From NCBI GenBank assembly GCA_034005165.1, contig JAVEVE010000005.1:1-64000 (forward strand): DNA of 64,000 nt, given 5' to 3'. Positions 1 through 7,278 of this stretch are shown in pieces. The notes under the pieces are model-generated. The model searched no databases and had not been told where the DNA came from. It worked only from the letters and a program-made list of their open reading frames with translations. Position 1 is the first letter of the stretch. Each line of letters opens with the position of its first letter. This DNA comes from UBA1573 sp034005165. Lineage in GTDB: Bacteria > Pseudomonadota > Alphaproteobacteria > Micavibrionales > Micavibrionaceae. Position numbers and translations under genes: made by a program.

Positions 1-26
1 TTCCTCTCAAGGATCAGTATAAATCC

Positions 27-47
27 GACCAGTTCAAAGAACTGGTC
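27..47. terminator. Hairpin ahead of tRNA-Gly
   Basis: An 8-bp perfect inverted repeat (gaccagtt/aactggtc) with a 5-nt loop sits 3 nt before the tRNA gene. There is no T-run after it, so it may be a processing or termination structure of an upstream transcript rather than a classical intrinsic terminator. Confidence 0.3.
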
Positions 48-50
48 AGC

Positions 51-125
51 GCGGGTGTAGCTCAGGGGTAGAGCGTTACCTTGCCAAGGTAAATGTCGAG
101 GGTTCGAATCCCTTCACCCGCTCCA
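51..125 (+). tRNA. tRNA-Gly(GCC)
   Basis: A full cloverleaf can be folded. The acceptor stem is gcgggtg (51-57) with cacccgc (115-121), the discriminator is T122 and the CCA is encoded (123-125). The anticodon arm is ttacc-TTGCCAA-ggtaa, giving anticodon GCC, and the T-arm holds GGTTCGAATCC. The 3' part of this gene is the integration site of the adjacent island: the last 20 nt plus 2 flanking nt are repeated at 10812-10833. The gene stays intact after integration. Confidence 0.97.
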
Positions 126-127
126 GT
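106..127 (+). repeat. attL: 22-bp tRNA-Gly 3' end core repeat
   Basis: It starts in the T-loop (gaatccc) and ends 2 nt past the encoded CCA. It is identical over 22 bp to 10812-10833 and diverges on both sides (t versus c after the final t), which defines the core of the attachment site. Confidence 0.9.
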
Positions 128-216
128 TTCTCTTCCAATATCATCCGATAATGTCCAAAAATCATTGAAAATAAAAGGGTTTTGTGGGATTATTCGTCCA
201 GCCCCGTCAAATGCGA

Positions 217-290
217 TACCCCCAAATCCAAGATTTTTGAGGGTATAAATGGGGGTACAAATAGGATTAGACGGAGTTGATACCCCCAAT
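217..290. repeat. Putative integrase arm-type sites, left end
   Basis: The motif TACCCCCA occurs at 217-224 and 281-288. In inverse orientation TGGGGGTA lies at 250-257, with a weaker GAGGGTA at 239-245. The tandem pair GGGTATAAATGGGGGTA recurs near the right end at 10735-10753. P4-type integrases bind short repeated arm sites on both sides of the core, and the placement inside each end fits that. The last copy overlaps the integrase start, so integrase binding could also repress its own gene. Function is inferred. Confidence 0.5.
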
Positions 291-1512
291 GACGCTAACA
301 AACCTGCAATGTAAAAACGCCGAACCACAAGAGAAGCCATATAAGCTGGCGGCTGGCCGTGGCTTATACCTCCAAGTCATGCCAAACGGTCGGAAATATT
401 GGCGGATGAAATATCGTTTTGCGGGGAAAGAGAAGCTACTGGCATTTGGTGTTTATCCAGAAATCTCAGTCAAAGAAGCCGACGAAAAATGTACCGAGGC
501 CAGAAAGCTGCTGGATCGGAACATTGATCCCCAGCAAGCCAGACACATAGAAAAACGCAAGGCCGAGGAAAAAGCGGAAAATACATTCGAGTCTCTTGCT
601 CGCCTATGGCATGAGAATTTTAAGCATAAATGGACGAACCGACACGCCACGACAGTTTTGAGGCGAATGGAAAGGGACGTTTTTCCTGAAATCGGAGCAT
701 TGCCGATCACAGATATAAAACCAGTCGATATAATCAAAGCGTTGAAAAAGGTGCAGGGACGGGGAGCCTATGAGCCAGCCCATCGTTTGCGCCAGTATTG
801 TTCTCAGGTCTTCAAATACGCAATCATCAATGAGCTTGCCACCAATAATCCCGCGTCCGATATAGGAATGGTTCTGAAACCTGTGGTGAAAGATCATTAT
901 GCCTGCATTGATATAAAAGAAATCCCTGAACTTCTGGCGGCCATAGATCGCAATGACGCGCGGCTGCACAATGATACAAGACAGGCAATCCGCTTGCTGA
1001 TGCTGACCTTTGTGCGCACGAAAGAATTGATTGAGGCAACTTGGGACGAATTTGATCTGGACAACGCACAATGGATCATTCCGGCTCACCGGATGAAAAT
1101 GCGAAGCGAGCATATTGTTCCTTTGTCGGGGCAGGCTGTAGAGATTTTGCGGGGGTTGAAAGAACATAACGGACGCTGGGGGTGGATATTCCCGGGCCAC
1201 CATTCCCCACGGAAACACATGAGCAATAATACGGTATTGAAGGGGCTGGAACGTTTAGGGTTCAAAGGGCGCATGACAGGTCATGGGTTCCGCGCTTTGG
1301 CCATGTCCACAATCAAAGAGCAGCTTGGCTATCGACATGAGGTTATTGACCGTCAACTCTCCCACGCCCCCAAAAGCATGGTTCAACGGGCTTACGACCG
1401 CGCCAAATTCCTCGACGAACGCAAGATCATGATGCAGGACTGGGCGGATTATTTGGACAATATCGCACTGAATAAGACGGTAATAGTTGGAAAATTCCGT
1501 AAAAACCCCTAA
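289..1512 (+). CDS. int: P4-type tyrosine integrase of the island
   Basis: Site-specific recombinase of 407 residues. The N-terminal part resembles the DUF4102 arm-DNA-binding domain (NAEPQEKPYKLAAGRGLYL), followed by a core-binding SAM-like domain and a C-terminal catalytic domain. Visible catalytic residues are Arg in FVRTKEL, His-x-x-Arg in GHGFR, His in LSHAPK and the nucleophile Tyr in RAYDRA. I prefer the ATG at 289, with GGAG about 11 nt upstream, over an in-frame TTG at 277. It sits 160 bp inside the tRNA-Gly gene and is expected to integrate and, with an excisionase, excise the island. The AlpA-like gene at 2402 is a candidate partner. Confidence 0.95.
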   Translation: MTLTNLQCKNAEPQEKPYKLAAGRGLYLQVMPNGRKYWRMKYRFAGKEKLLAFGVYPEISVKEADEKCTEARKLLDRNIDPQQARHIEKRKAEEKAENTFESLARLWHENFKHKWTNRHATTVLRRMERDVFPEIGALPITDIKPVDIIKALKKVQGRGAYEPAHRLRQYCSQVFKYAIINELATNNPASDIGMVLKPVVKDHYACIDIKEIPELLAAIDRNDARLHNDTRQAIRLLMLTFVRTKELIEATWDEFDLDNAQWIIPAHRMKMRSEHIVPLSGQAVEILRGLKEHNGRWGWIFPGHHSPRKHMSNNTVLKGLERLGFKGRMTGHGFRALAMSTIKEQLGYRHEVIDRQLSHAPKSMVQRAYDRAKFLDERKIMMQDWADYLDNIALNKTVIVGKFRKNP

Positions 1513-1547
1513 AATATGGACCTCAACAAGCAAAGTAGGTTTATGAA

Positions 1548-2261
1548 ATGCAGAGCGCGGATTATTGGCGATTATGTGATGAGTTGTCTATTTTTCAGGC
1601 CATCATGTTAATTCTGGATTATGATCCGGCCAATCAGGGAAGTTGGACGGTTGAGAACAATAAAAGACACCCTATCCCCGAGGGGTATGGGGCATTGAGG
1701 ACTGCCCTTGTGAACGCAGTTGAGAAACAGACTATCGAGGCTAGAATTAAATATCACGATGGTTATAACAATCAGTCTGATGATCTTATTGATATTGATA
1801 ACACGACCATTTCAGTTGCGTCGTTAAGAGGCTTTCTCAAAGAGAAGGGTTTCCAAAACGGTTTCTTTTTTCCAGAGGGGAGTATCTTTGAAGATTATCT
1901 TGATCCACAAAATGCATTCTTCGCCCCAAAACTCGCTGCCGCCATATACGCATGGAAAACAGTTACGGAGAGTAAAGACGCCTTAAACGGAAAAACCCCA
2001 AAGCAGGCATTGGAAAAATGGTTAAGAGAGAATGCAAACAAATATGGCTTAACCAAAGATGATGGAACTCCAAATGAGACGGGCATTCAAGAAATATGCA
2101 AGATTGCTAACTGGAAACCAGAAGGGGGTGCGGCCAAAACCCCTACCCATAGTATAGTTCAGGACAACTCACCCACCCCCCTTCAAAAATCCCAGAAATT
2201 AAAGGTTTTTGGAGGTGATTTTGTCGTTCAAGATGACTTGGCAGATGATATTCCGTTTTAA
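1548..2261 (+). CDS. Island protein of unknown function next to the integrase
   Basis: A 237-residue soluble protein with no signal peptide or membrane segment. The N-terminus (SADYWRLCDELSIFQAIMLILDYDP) is helix-rich and the middle is acidic. The C-terminus has a charged low-complexity stretch ending in a hydrophobic-acidic tail (DLADDIPF). It starts 35 nt after the integrase stop on the same strand and is probably cotranscribed. I do not recognise a family with certainty; small proteins of this type occur beside integrases in proteobacterial islands. No function is proposed. Confidence 0.75.
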   Translation: MQSADYWRLCDELSIFQAIMLILDYDPANQGSWTVENNKRHPIPEGYGALRTALVNAVEKQTIEARIKYHDGYNNQSDDLIDIDNTTISVASLRGFLKEKGFQNGFFFPEGSIFEDYLDPQNAFFAPKLAAAIYAWKTVTESKDALNGKTPKQALEKWLRENANKYGLTKDDGTPNETGIQEICKIANWKPEGGAAKTPTHSIVQDNSPTPLQKSQKLKVFGGDFVVQDDLADDIPF

Positions 2262-2401
2262 TAAACGCGAGGGTTCTCCAAAATAATAGGGAGGGTTCCT
2301 TGTTTTTTATAGGGCTGGTTTTCTCAACTCGCCCATCTATCGAAAACCACTTTCGATCACATAGTATTTCCTTGGTTTTAATAAAACGAAGGAGAACCGT
2401 A

Positions 2402-2596
2402 ATGCATAATCAAGTTTTGCCTGAGACCGGATTTGTCCGCTTGCCGGAAGTCCTAAAAGTTTTTCCGGTCAGTAAATCCACATGGTGGTCAGGGGTCAAG
2501 GAAGGGCGTTACCCGAGACCTGTGAAGCTGGGTCCAAAGATCACCGCATGGCGTGTCGAAGATATTCGAGGGTTAATAGCTTCCAAACAGGGTTAG
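2402..2596 (+). CDS. AlpA-family MerR-like regulator / putative excisionase
   Basis: A 64-residue DNA-binding protein. A MerR/AlpA-type winged helix-turn-helix is visible: FVRLPEVLKVFPVSKSTWW, then the GRYPRPVKLGPKITAWRVEDI signature typical of AlpA proteins that control island integrase genes. The ATG at 2402 has a strong ribosome-binding site (AAGGAG at 2389-2394); an upstream in-frame extension lacks one. It lies 3 nt before the next gene. By analogy with AlpA of the CP4-57 cryptic prophage it may regulate excision. Its exact role here is inferred. Confidence 0.88.
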   Translation: MHNQVLPETGFVRLPEVLKVFPVSKSTWWSGVKEGRYPRPVKLGPKITAWRVEDIRGLIASKQG

Positions 2597-2599
2597 GTC

Positions 2600-3115
2600 A
2601 TGTCAAAGCGTCTGTACCCCCATAAGCGGGTGCGATATTGGTATGCCTATGACATGGATGATATTTGCACCCTGTTCTCTGATCTGGGACTTCACGTCCA
2701 GACAGTCAGAAAATGGATCAAGAACGGCCTGAGAACGACAGATGCAGGGAAACCTGCGCTGGTGTACGGGCATGACTTGATCGCTTACCTCAAAAAGAAC
2801 AACAGCACGAACAAATGCAAAACCGCATTTGATCATTTCTATTGTATGGGGTGTCAGGATGCGCGGCCTGTTTTTAGGAGGAAAATTTCAGTTGAGCAGA
2901 AGTCACAATTTTTGAAAGTACAGGGGGCCTGTCGTGAGTGCAAACGCCCGATGTTCAAAAACTATAAACTGTCCGACTTTCCGATGTTACGGGACAGGTT
3001 TACTCTGGTTGACGTTTCGGAATTATATGATTTTGCAGTCCCCAGCGATAAGACTCACATTCATGCGCAAAATCAATTCACCGGAAGTGAGTCGGTACAG
3101 GGGGAGTTATTTTGA
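2600..3115 (+). CDS. HTH/zinc-ribbon protein coupled to a tyrosine recombinase
   Basis: A 171-residue protein. The N-terminal half (DLGLHVQTVRKWIKNGL ... VYGHDLIAYL) resembles a MerR/excisionase-type helix-turn-helix. The C-terminal half has two CxxC pairs (CMGC and CREC, about 30 residues apart) that could form a zinc ribbon. The stop codon overlaps the start of the next gene (TGATG), so the two are translationally coupled. The pair with a second tyrosine recombinase suggests an accessory DNA-binding partner of that recombinase. Family name unknown to me; function inferred. Confidence 0.8.
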   Translation: MSKRLYPHKRVRYWYAYDMDDICTLFSDLGLHVQTVRKWIKNGLRTTDAGKPALVYGHDLIAYLKKNNSTNKCKTAFDHFYCMGCQDARPVFRRKISVEQKSQFLKVQGACRECKRPMFKNYKLSDFPMLRDRFTLVDVSELYDFAVPSDKTHIHAQNQFTGSESVQGELF

Positions 3116-4146
3116 TGGCAAAAGACAAAAAACCAAACCTATACAACCCCGCCAATGAACGAGCGAAATACAAATATCGGCAGCACTTGCGGCGCATTGG
3201 ACAAAGGGACGAAAAAACCGTTCTGGCAGCCCTACGACATATCCGCGATTTCGAGATTTTTATGGATTTTGCAGGGTTCGAGAAATTTAATGACCATATT
3301 GCCGACAAATACGTTCAAGGCATGGTAAATGCCCACCTCTCCCTTTCCTACATCACGGATAACATCCGCGCCCTGAAAGACTTCTTGAATTGGTTGGAAC
3401 GTCAACGCGGCTATCGCAGCAAAATTGACTACAACCATATTGCTTATCTCAATATTTCCCGGAACCAGAGAAATACGGCGAAAGCCACCGAATACCAAAA
3501 GGCTTATAAATTTGATCAAATCATTCAAGCCATCCGGCAAATGCCAAATGAAACCGATGCGGAAAGGAGGGATAAAGCCCTTGTGTCCTTGCAAGCCCTT
3601 TGCTCGCTCCGTATTTCAGAACTTCGGACGGTCAAAATGAAAAGCTTGATCGAGGAGGACGGAAAGTATTTTATCTATGTCTGTCCGAAGAGCATGAGCG
3701 TCAAATTCGCCAAAACCCGCCACGCGGTCTTTATACCGCTACCGGAGGATATTGTCTCAAATGTCATTGAGTGGCGGGATTACCTCCGTTCGCTGGGGTT
3801 CAAAGATGCTGACCCGCTTTTTCCGAAGGTTGATAATCATTTCGGACGAACAAACCTGCTTGAACAAACAATCAGGAAAGAGGGGATAAAGTCCGATACG
3901 ACGATCAGGGACATTTTTAGAAAGGCGTTCGAGGCTGCCGGATTTGAATACATCAAACCCCATTCTTTCCGCAAAACGCTGGCTCGTTATGCTGAAACCC
4001 AAAGCCCAGCCTTTTTGAACGCTGTACGTCAAAATCTGGGCCACGAGTCGATTGACACAACACTGAGCAGCTATGGCCAGTTGTCCGTGGCTGAGCAGAG
4101 AAAAATTATATCAGGTGTTCAAGTTGTGGTTGCCCAGCCGGAATGA
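3115..4146 (+). CDS. Second tyrosine recombinase of the island
   Basis: A 343-residue phage-integrase-family recombinase, unlike the P4-type integrase at 289: it lacks the DUF4102 arm domain and has a SAM-like core-binding domain in its N-terminal half. Catalytic residues visible: Arg in LRISELR, His-x-x-Arg in HSFRKTL, His in LGHESID and Tyr in SSYGQ. The ATG at 3115 overlaps the preceding stop by 1 nt. A hairpin beginning at the last base of its stop codon (4146-4181) probably ends the transcript. Its substrate site is unknown. It may be a remnant of an earlier element or serve a separate recombination event. Confidence 0.92.
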   Translation: MAKDKKPNLYNPANERAKYKYRQHLRRIGQRDEKTVLAALRHIRDFEIFMDFAGFEKFNDHIADKYVQGMVNAHLSLSYITDNIRALKDFLNWLERQRGYRSKIDYNHIAYLNISRNQRNTAKATEYQKAYKFDQIIQAIRQMPNETDAERRDKALVSLQALCSLRISELRTVKMKSLIEEDGKYFIYVCPKSMSVKFAKTRHAVFIPLPEDIVSNVIEWRDYLRSLGFKDADPLFPKVDNHFGRTNLLEQTIRKEGIKSDTTIRDIFRKAFEAAGFEYIKPHSFRKTLARYAETQSPAFLNAVRQNLGHESIDTTLSSYGQLSVAEQRKIISGVQVVVAQPE

Positions 4147-4181
4147 CTCGCTTTTCAGCCCAAAATTGGCTAAAAACGAGT
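4146..4181. terminator. Hairpin after the second recombinase
   Basis: Long imperfect stem: ACTCG/CGAGT outside, TTTT/AAAA in the middle, AGCC/GGCT inside, loop of 7 nt. It starts at the last base of the recombinase stop codon. There is a T6 run further on (about 4194), so it may act as a terminator separating the recombinase operon from the abi gene. Confidence 0.5.
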
Positions 4182-4294
4182 CTATGCACGTGGTTTTTTG
4201 AAAAAATGGGAAGCGCAAAAGGGCTGCAATTTCAAACCGTTGTTAGTATTATTGAAACTCGGTTGTCAAAAATTAGTTGAAACTTAACCTAAAA

Positions 4295-4358
4295 GAGGCA
4301 ATATTAAGGGTAACAACACCCGCCACGCCTCTCACGGAAGCGCACCCCGGCGGGTTTT
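4295..4358 (+). ncRNA. Structured leader / candidate small RNA directly before the abiF-like gene
   Basis: A 7-bp GC-rich stem ACCCGCC (4318-4324) / GGCGGGT (4349-4355) followed by T4 has intrinsic-terminator form and ends 2 nt before the ATG of the Abi gene. Competing pairings exist: GGGT (4308-4311) with ACCC (4318-4321), and GAGGC (4295-4299) with the loop segment GCCTC (4327-4331), which could make a pseudoknot. A weak promoter (TTGAAA at 4277-4282, AATATT at 4300-4305, 17-nt spacer) would start a short RNA here. RNAs associated with abiF-type genes are known; identity with them is not shown. Confidence 0.45.
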
Positions 4359-4360
4359 CT

Positions 4361-5272
4361 ATGCCTGAATCACGGATATTCACGAAACAAGCAATCTCTA
4401 TAGACGACCAGCTTGCCCTGTTGCGGGATCGGGGCTTGATCATTGGTGATGAGGCAAAAACCCGGTCATGCCTGACCCATATTGGCTATTATCGCCTGTC
4501 AGCCTATGAACTTCCGTTCCAGAGAGGCGATCATACGGATGAACATCATCAGTTCTTGCCCGGTACGCATTTTGATCAAATCATAGACCTTTACACATTT
4601 GATAGAAAGTTAAGGCTTCTGGTTATGGACGCTATTGAACGGATAGAGATTGCTATCAAGAGCGTCATCATCAACGAAATGTGTATCCCTTACGGCCCGC
4701 ACTGGTACATGGACCGGACCCACTTCGTGGCGGATTTTAGTTACGGCGAATTCATTAAATCCGTCCACAAAGATATTGACCATGGCAAAGACACAGAAAA
4801 TGTTCGGAATATCAGCATCCGGCACTACTACGAAACTTATGACAGCCCGACCATGCCCCCGCTTTGGATGGTATTGGAGGCCCTAACTTTCGGAACGGTC
4901 TCGGTGATATATAGTTGGATACCCTTCGCCGATCAGAAACGCATCGCCGACCAGTTTGGTTTGGGGGTTCCGGTCCTAAGGTCATGGCTTCATACGGCGT
5001 CTTACACCAGAAACCTGTGCGCCCACCACGCACGACTGTGGAATAGGGTCTATACAAAGACACCGATGATTATGAACAAGCTGAAAGCAGAGATGACACC
5101 CAATACAAAATTCTATGCCCAAGCCGTGATGATGCAGGTTTTCTTGAGGAAAATATCACCCGACTCCCAATGGGCCAAACGCCTCAAAGATTTGATGGAT
5201 GAATACCCCAATATCCCAAAAGACAGGATGGGGTTCCCGCCTAACTGGAAAACACAGGCAATATGGAACTGA
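4361..5272 (+). CDS. AbiF/Abi_2-family HEPN abortive-infection protein
   Basis: A 303-residue cytoplasmic protein matching the Abi_2 (AbiD/AbiF-like) family. It opens with SIDDQLALLRDRGLII, then IGYYRLSAYELPF and LYTFDRKLRLLVMDAIERIEIAIKS, all typical of the family. The HEPN RNase signature Rx4H is present as RNLCAH (Arg217, His222). The protein probably acts as a phage-triggered or RNA-controlled ribonuclease toxin. The ATG at 4361 gives the usual N-terminal length; an in-frame TTG at 4277 would extend it through the structured leader and is unlikely. It stands alone between the second recombinase and the R-M system, without a neighbouring protein antitoxin. Confidence 0.9.
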   Translation: MPESRIFTKQAISIDDQLALLRDRGLIIGDEAKTRSCLTHIGYYRLSAYELPFQRGDHTDEHHQFLPGTHFDQIIDLYTFDRKLRLLVMDAIERIEIAIKSVIINEMCIPYGPHWYMDRTHFVADFSYGEFIKSVHKDIDHGKDTENVRNISIRHYYETYDSPTMPPLWMVLEALTFGTVSVIYSWIPFADQKRIADQFGLGVPVLRSWLHTASYTRNLCAHHARLWNRVYTKTPMIMNKLKAEMTPNTKFYAQAVMMQVFLRKISPDSQWAKRLKDLMDEYPNIPKDRMGFPPNWKTQAIWN

Positions 5273-5304
5273 CGGATAAATGCGGGAGAGGGTGAGAAGA
5301 AGCC

Positions 5305-5520
5305 CTAAAAGCCGATTTCTTCCATCAGTTCGGATGGGGTAATGCCAAAGCCCTTCGCAATTCTGCACAGAGTTTCAACTGATATTTGACGTTTTCCACC
5401 CTCAATATGGCTGATATATGTGCGGTGCAAATCAGTCCGGTCGGCAAGCTCTTCTTGTGACCATTGCCTGTCATTCCTTAATTTTCTGATTTTTGTCGCC
5501 AAACGCGCATATACATCCAT
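5305..5520 (-). CDS. Xre-family regulator, C-protein-like, of the type III R-M system
   Basis: A 71-residue single-domain repressor with a lambda-type helix-turn-helix: QWSQEELADRTDLHRTYISHIEGGKRQISVETLCRIAKGFG. It matches the size and architecture of restriction-modification controller (C) proteins. It is transcribed divergently from mod, with inverted and direct repeats in the 116-bp interval. GGAGG directly abuts its ATG and a TACAAT -10-like box lies 17 nt upstream of the start codon, so the mRNA may have a very short leader, as seen with some C genes. Role inferred from position. Confidence 0.85.
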   Translation of the reverse strand: MDVYARLATKIRKLRNDRQWSQEELADRTDLHRTYISHIEGGKRQISVETLCRIAKGFGITPSELMEEIGF

Positions 5521-5536
5521 CCTCCAAGCAAGCGTT

Positions 5537-5608
5537 ATTGTAGACTAATCGTCTATAGACGACCCGTAACATTCGTCTTGGAAAGGCTGGGGCTTATATG
5601 TAGACTAA
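5537..5608. promoter_or_regulatory. Operator repeats and xre -10 box between xre and mod
   Basis: The decamer TGTAGACTAA occurs at 5539-5548 and again exactly 60 bp on at 5599-5608. A perfect 14-bp palindrome TCGTCTATAGACGA spans 5549-5562, and TAGAC/GTCTA (5541-5545/5551-5555) forms a second dyad. A minus-strand TACAAT at 5537-5542 is a likely -10 for xre. The repeats resemble C-boxes that time methylase and nuclease expression. Confidence 0.6.
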
Positions 5609-5636
5609 CTGTAACATAAATTAAGGAAAGTCAGAT

Positions 5637-7274
5637 ATGCCGACACTGGATTTTAAGGGCAAACAATTCGTTTACGCGCACCATTTGAGCGTGCCGTTCC
5701 GCCAGCTTGATATTGACGCCAAAAAGTCCGTGACGGGCAAAGGCGGCAAGCCAGACCTTGACGGAAACCTGATTATCCACGGCGATAACCTTCATGCCCT
5801 CAAAGCCCTGCTGCCCAAATACGCCGGAAAGGTGAAATGCATTTACATTGACCCGCCGTACAACACGGGGAATGAGGGCTGGTGTTATAACGATGCCGTC
5901 AACGCCCCCCTGATGAAGGAATGGATCAAGAAAGAGGGTAATCCGGTCGATAAAGAAGACCTCGAACGCCACGACAAATGGTTGTGCATGATGTGGCCGC
6001 GTTTGCAGTTATTGCGGGAATTGCTGGCGGATGATGGCGTTATTTTTGTCAGTATTGGTGATGATGAGCATATTCACCTAAAAAATATTATGGATGAAGT
6101 GTTTGGTGAGGAGCATTATATAACAAGTATCATCTGGAAAAGCAGACAAATCGTTGATAGTAGGCCATTGAATGGAGTCTCTAATGACCATGAGTATATT
6201 GTCACCTACGGAAAGTCTAAATCGGCATTATTTTTAGGGAAAGAATCTGATCCAGATAAATATTCCAACCCAGATAATGATCCTCGTGGGCCTTGGATGA
6301 GTAACAGCATACTTGGGCTTGCGACAAAGGAGCAGCGCCCAAACCTACACTACGCTATTGTTAACCCAGTTACGGGTGTAAAATACCCATGTCCTGAAAG
6401 TACGGGTTGGAGATATTCAAAGGACACCATGGAAGCCAAAATAATAGAAGGGAGGATTGTGTTCCCTAAAAAAGAAAACGGGCGACCACGTGAAAAAAAG
6501 TTTCTTCAAGAATTGTCTAAAAATACAACCGGATTTTCATCCGTCCTTAACTCTGACGACGTTGGGTACACTTTACACGGAACAAGGGAATTGCGCGAAA
6601 TTTTTGGTGAAAACGTATTTCCATTTCCTAAGCCCCATACCCTAATCAAAACATTGATAAAGCAGGTGACAGGTAGTGATGACATTATCCTCGACTCCTT
6701 CGCAGGCTCCGGCACAACCGCACATGCGGTGTTGGCCTTGAACAAGGAAGATGGCGGCAATCGCAAATTTATTCTGGTGGAGTGCGAAGATTACGCCGAT
6801 ACCATCACCGCAGAACGGGTGCGGCGGGTGATGAAGGGCGTACCGGGGGCGAAAGACGAAACCCTGAAAAATGGCCTTGGCGGGTCGTTCACGTTCTGCG
6901 AACTGGGCAAGGAAATCAACATTGATAACCTGCTGAAAGGCGGGGAATTGCCCGATTATGATGAGCTGGCGCGGTACGCCTTTTTTACCTCCACAGGGCA
7001 GACGCTGGATCAAGTCAAACAGGGCGCGGATTATTTTGTCGGGGAAACAGATCAGTACCGCGTTCATGTCATTTATAAACCCGACTCCGCCTTTCTGCGG
7101 TCCGGCGACTCTGCCCTGAATGCCGACCTCGCCGCAAGCATTTCCAAGGCGCGGGGCAAGAAAACCGCTTTGGTCTTTGCAACTCATAAATTTATGGGAC
7201 AAAAAGAATTGACCGAAATGGGCGTGACCTATTGCCAGTTACCCTATGCTATCCACCGCGTGATGGGGGATTAA
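5637..7274 (+). CDS. mod: Type III restriction-modification methyltransferase (Mod)
   Basis: An adenine-N6 DNA methyltransferase of 545 residues. Motif IV DPPYNTG (near residue 73) precedes the AdoMet motif DSFAGSGTT (near residue 353), the beta-class order of type III Mod proteins. The segment between them is the target-recognition region and is visibly more AT-rich (about 6060-6660) than the flanks, suggesting exchange of specificity. Start ATG at 5637 with AAGGAAAG upstream. The stop lies 4 nt before res, so the subunits are cotranslated. It protects host sites and gives the Res complex its specificity. Confidence 0.95.
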   Translation: MPTLDFKGKQFVYAHHLSVPFRQLDIDAKKSVTGKGGKPDLDGNLIIHGDNLHALKALLPKYAGKVKCIYIDPPYNTGNEGWCYNDAVNAPLMKEWIKKEGNPVDKEDLERHDKWLCMMWPRLQLLRELLADDGVIFVSIGDDEHIHLKNIMDEVFGEEHYITSIIWKSRQIVDSRPLNGVSNDHEYIVTYGKSKSALFLGKESDPDKYSNPDNDPRGPWMSNSILGLATKEQRPNLHYAIVNPVTGVKYPCPESTGWRYSKDTMEAKIIEGRIVFPKKENGRPREKKFLQELSKNTTGFSSVLNSDDVGYTLHGTRELREIFGENVFPFPKPHTLIKTLIKQVTGSDDIILDSFAGSGTTAHAVLALNKEDGGNRKFILVECEDYADTITAERVRRVMKGVPGAKDETLKNGLGGSFTFCELGKEINIDNLLKGGELPDYDELARYAFFTSTGQTLDQVKQGADYFVGETDQYRVHVIYKPDSAFLRSGDSALNADLAASISKARGKKTALVFATHKFMGQKELTEMGVTYCQLPYAIHRVMGD

Positions 7275-7278
7275 CGGC

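Noticed and set aside
277..288. TTG start four codons upstream for the integrase
   Set aside because: The ATG at 289 has better RBS spacing, and the extra residues are encoded by an arm-type repeat.
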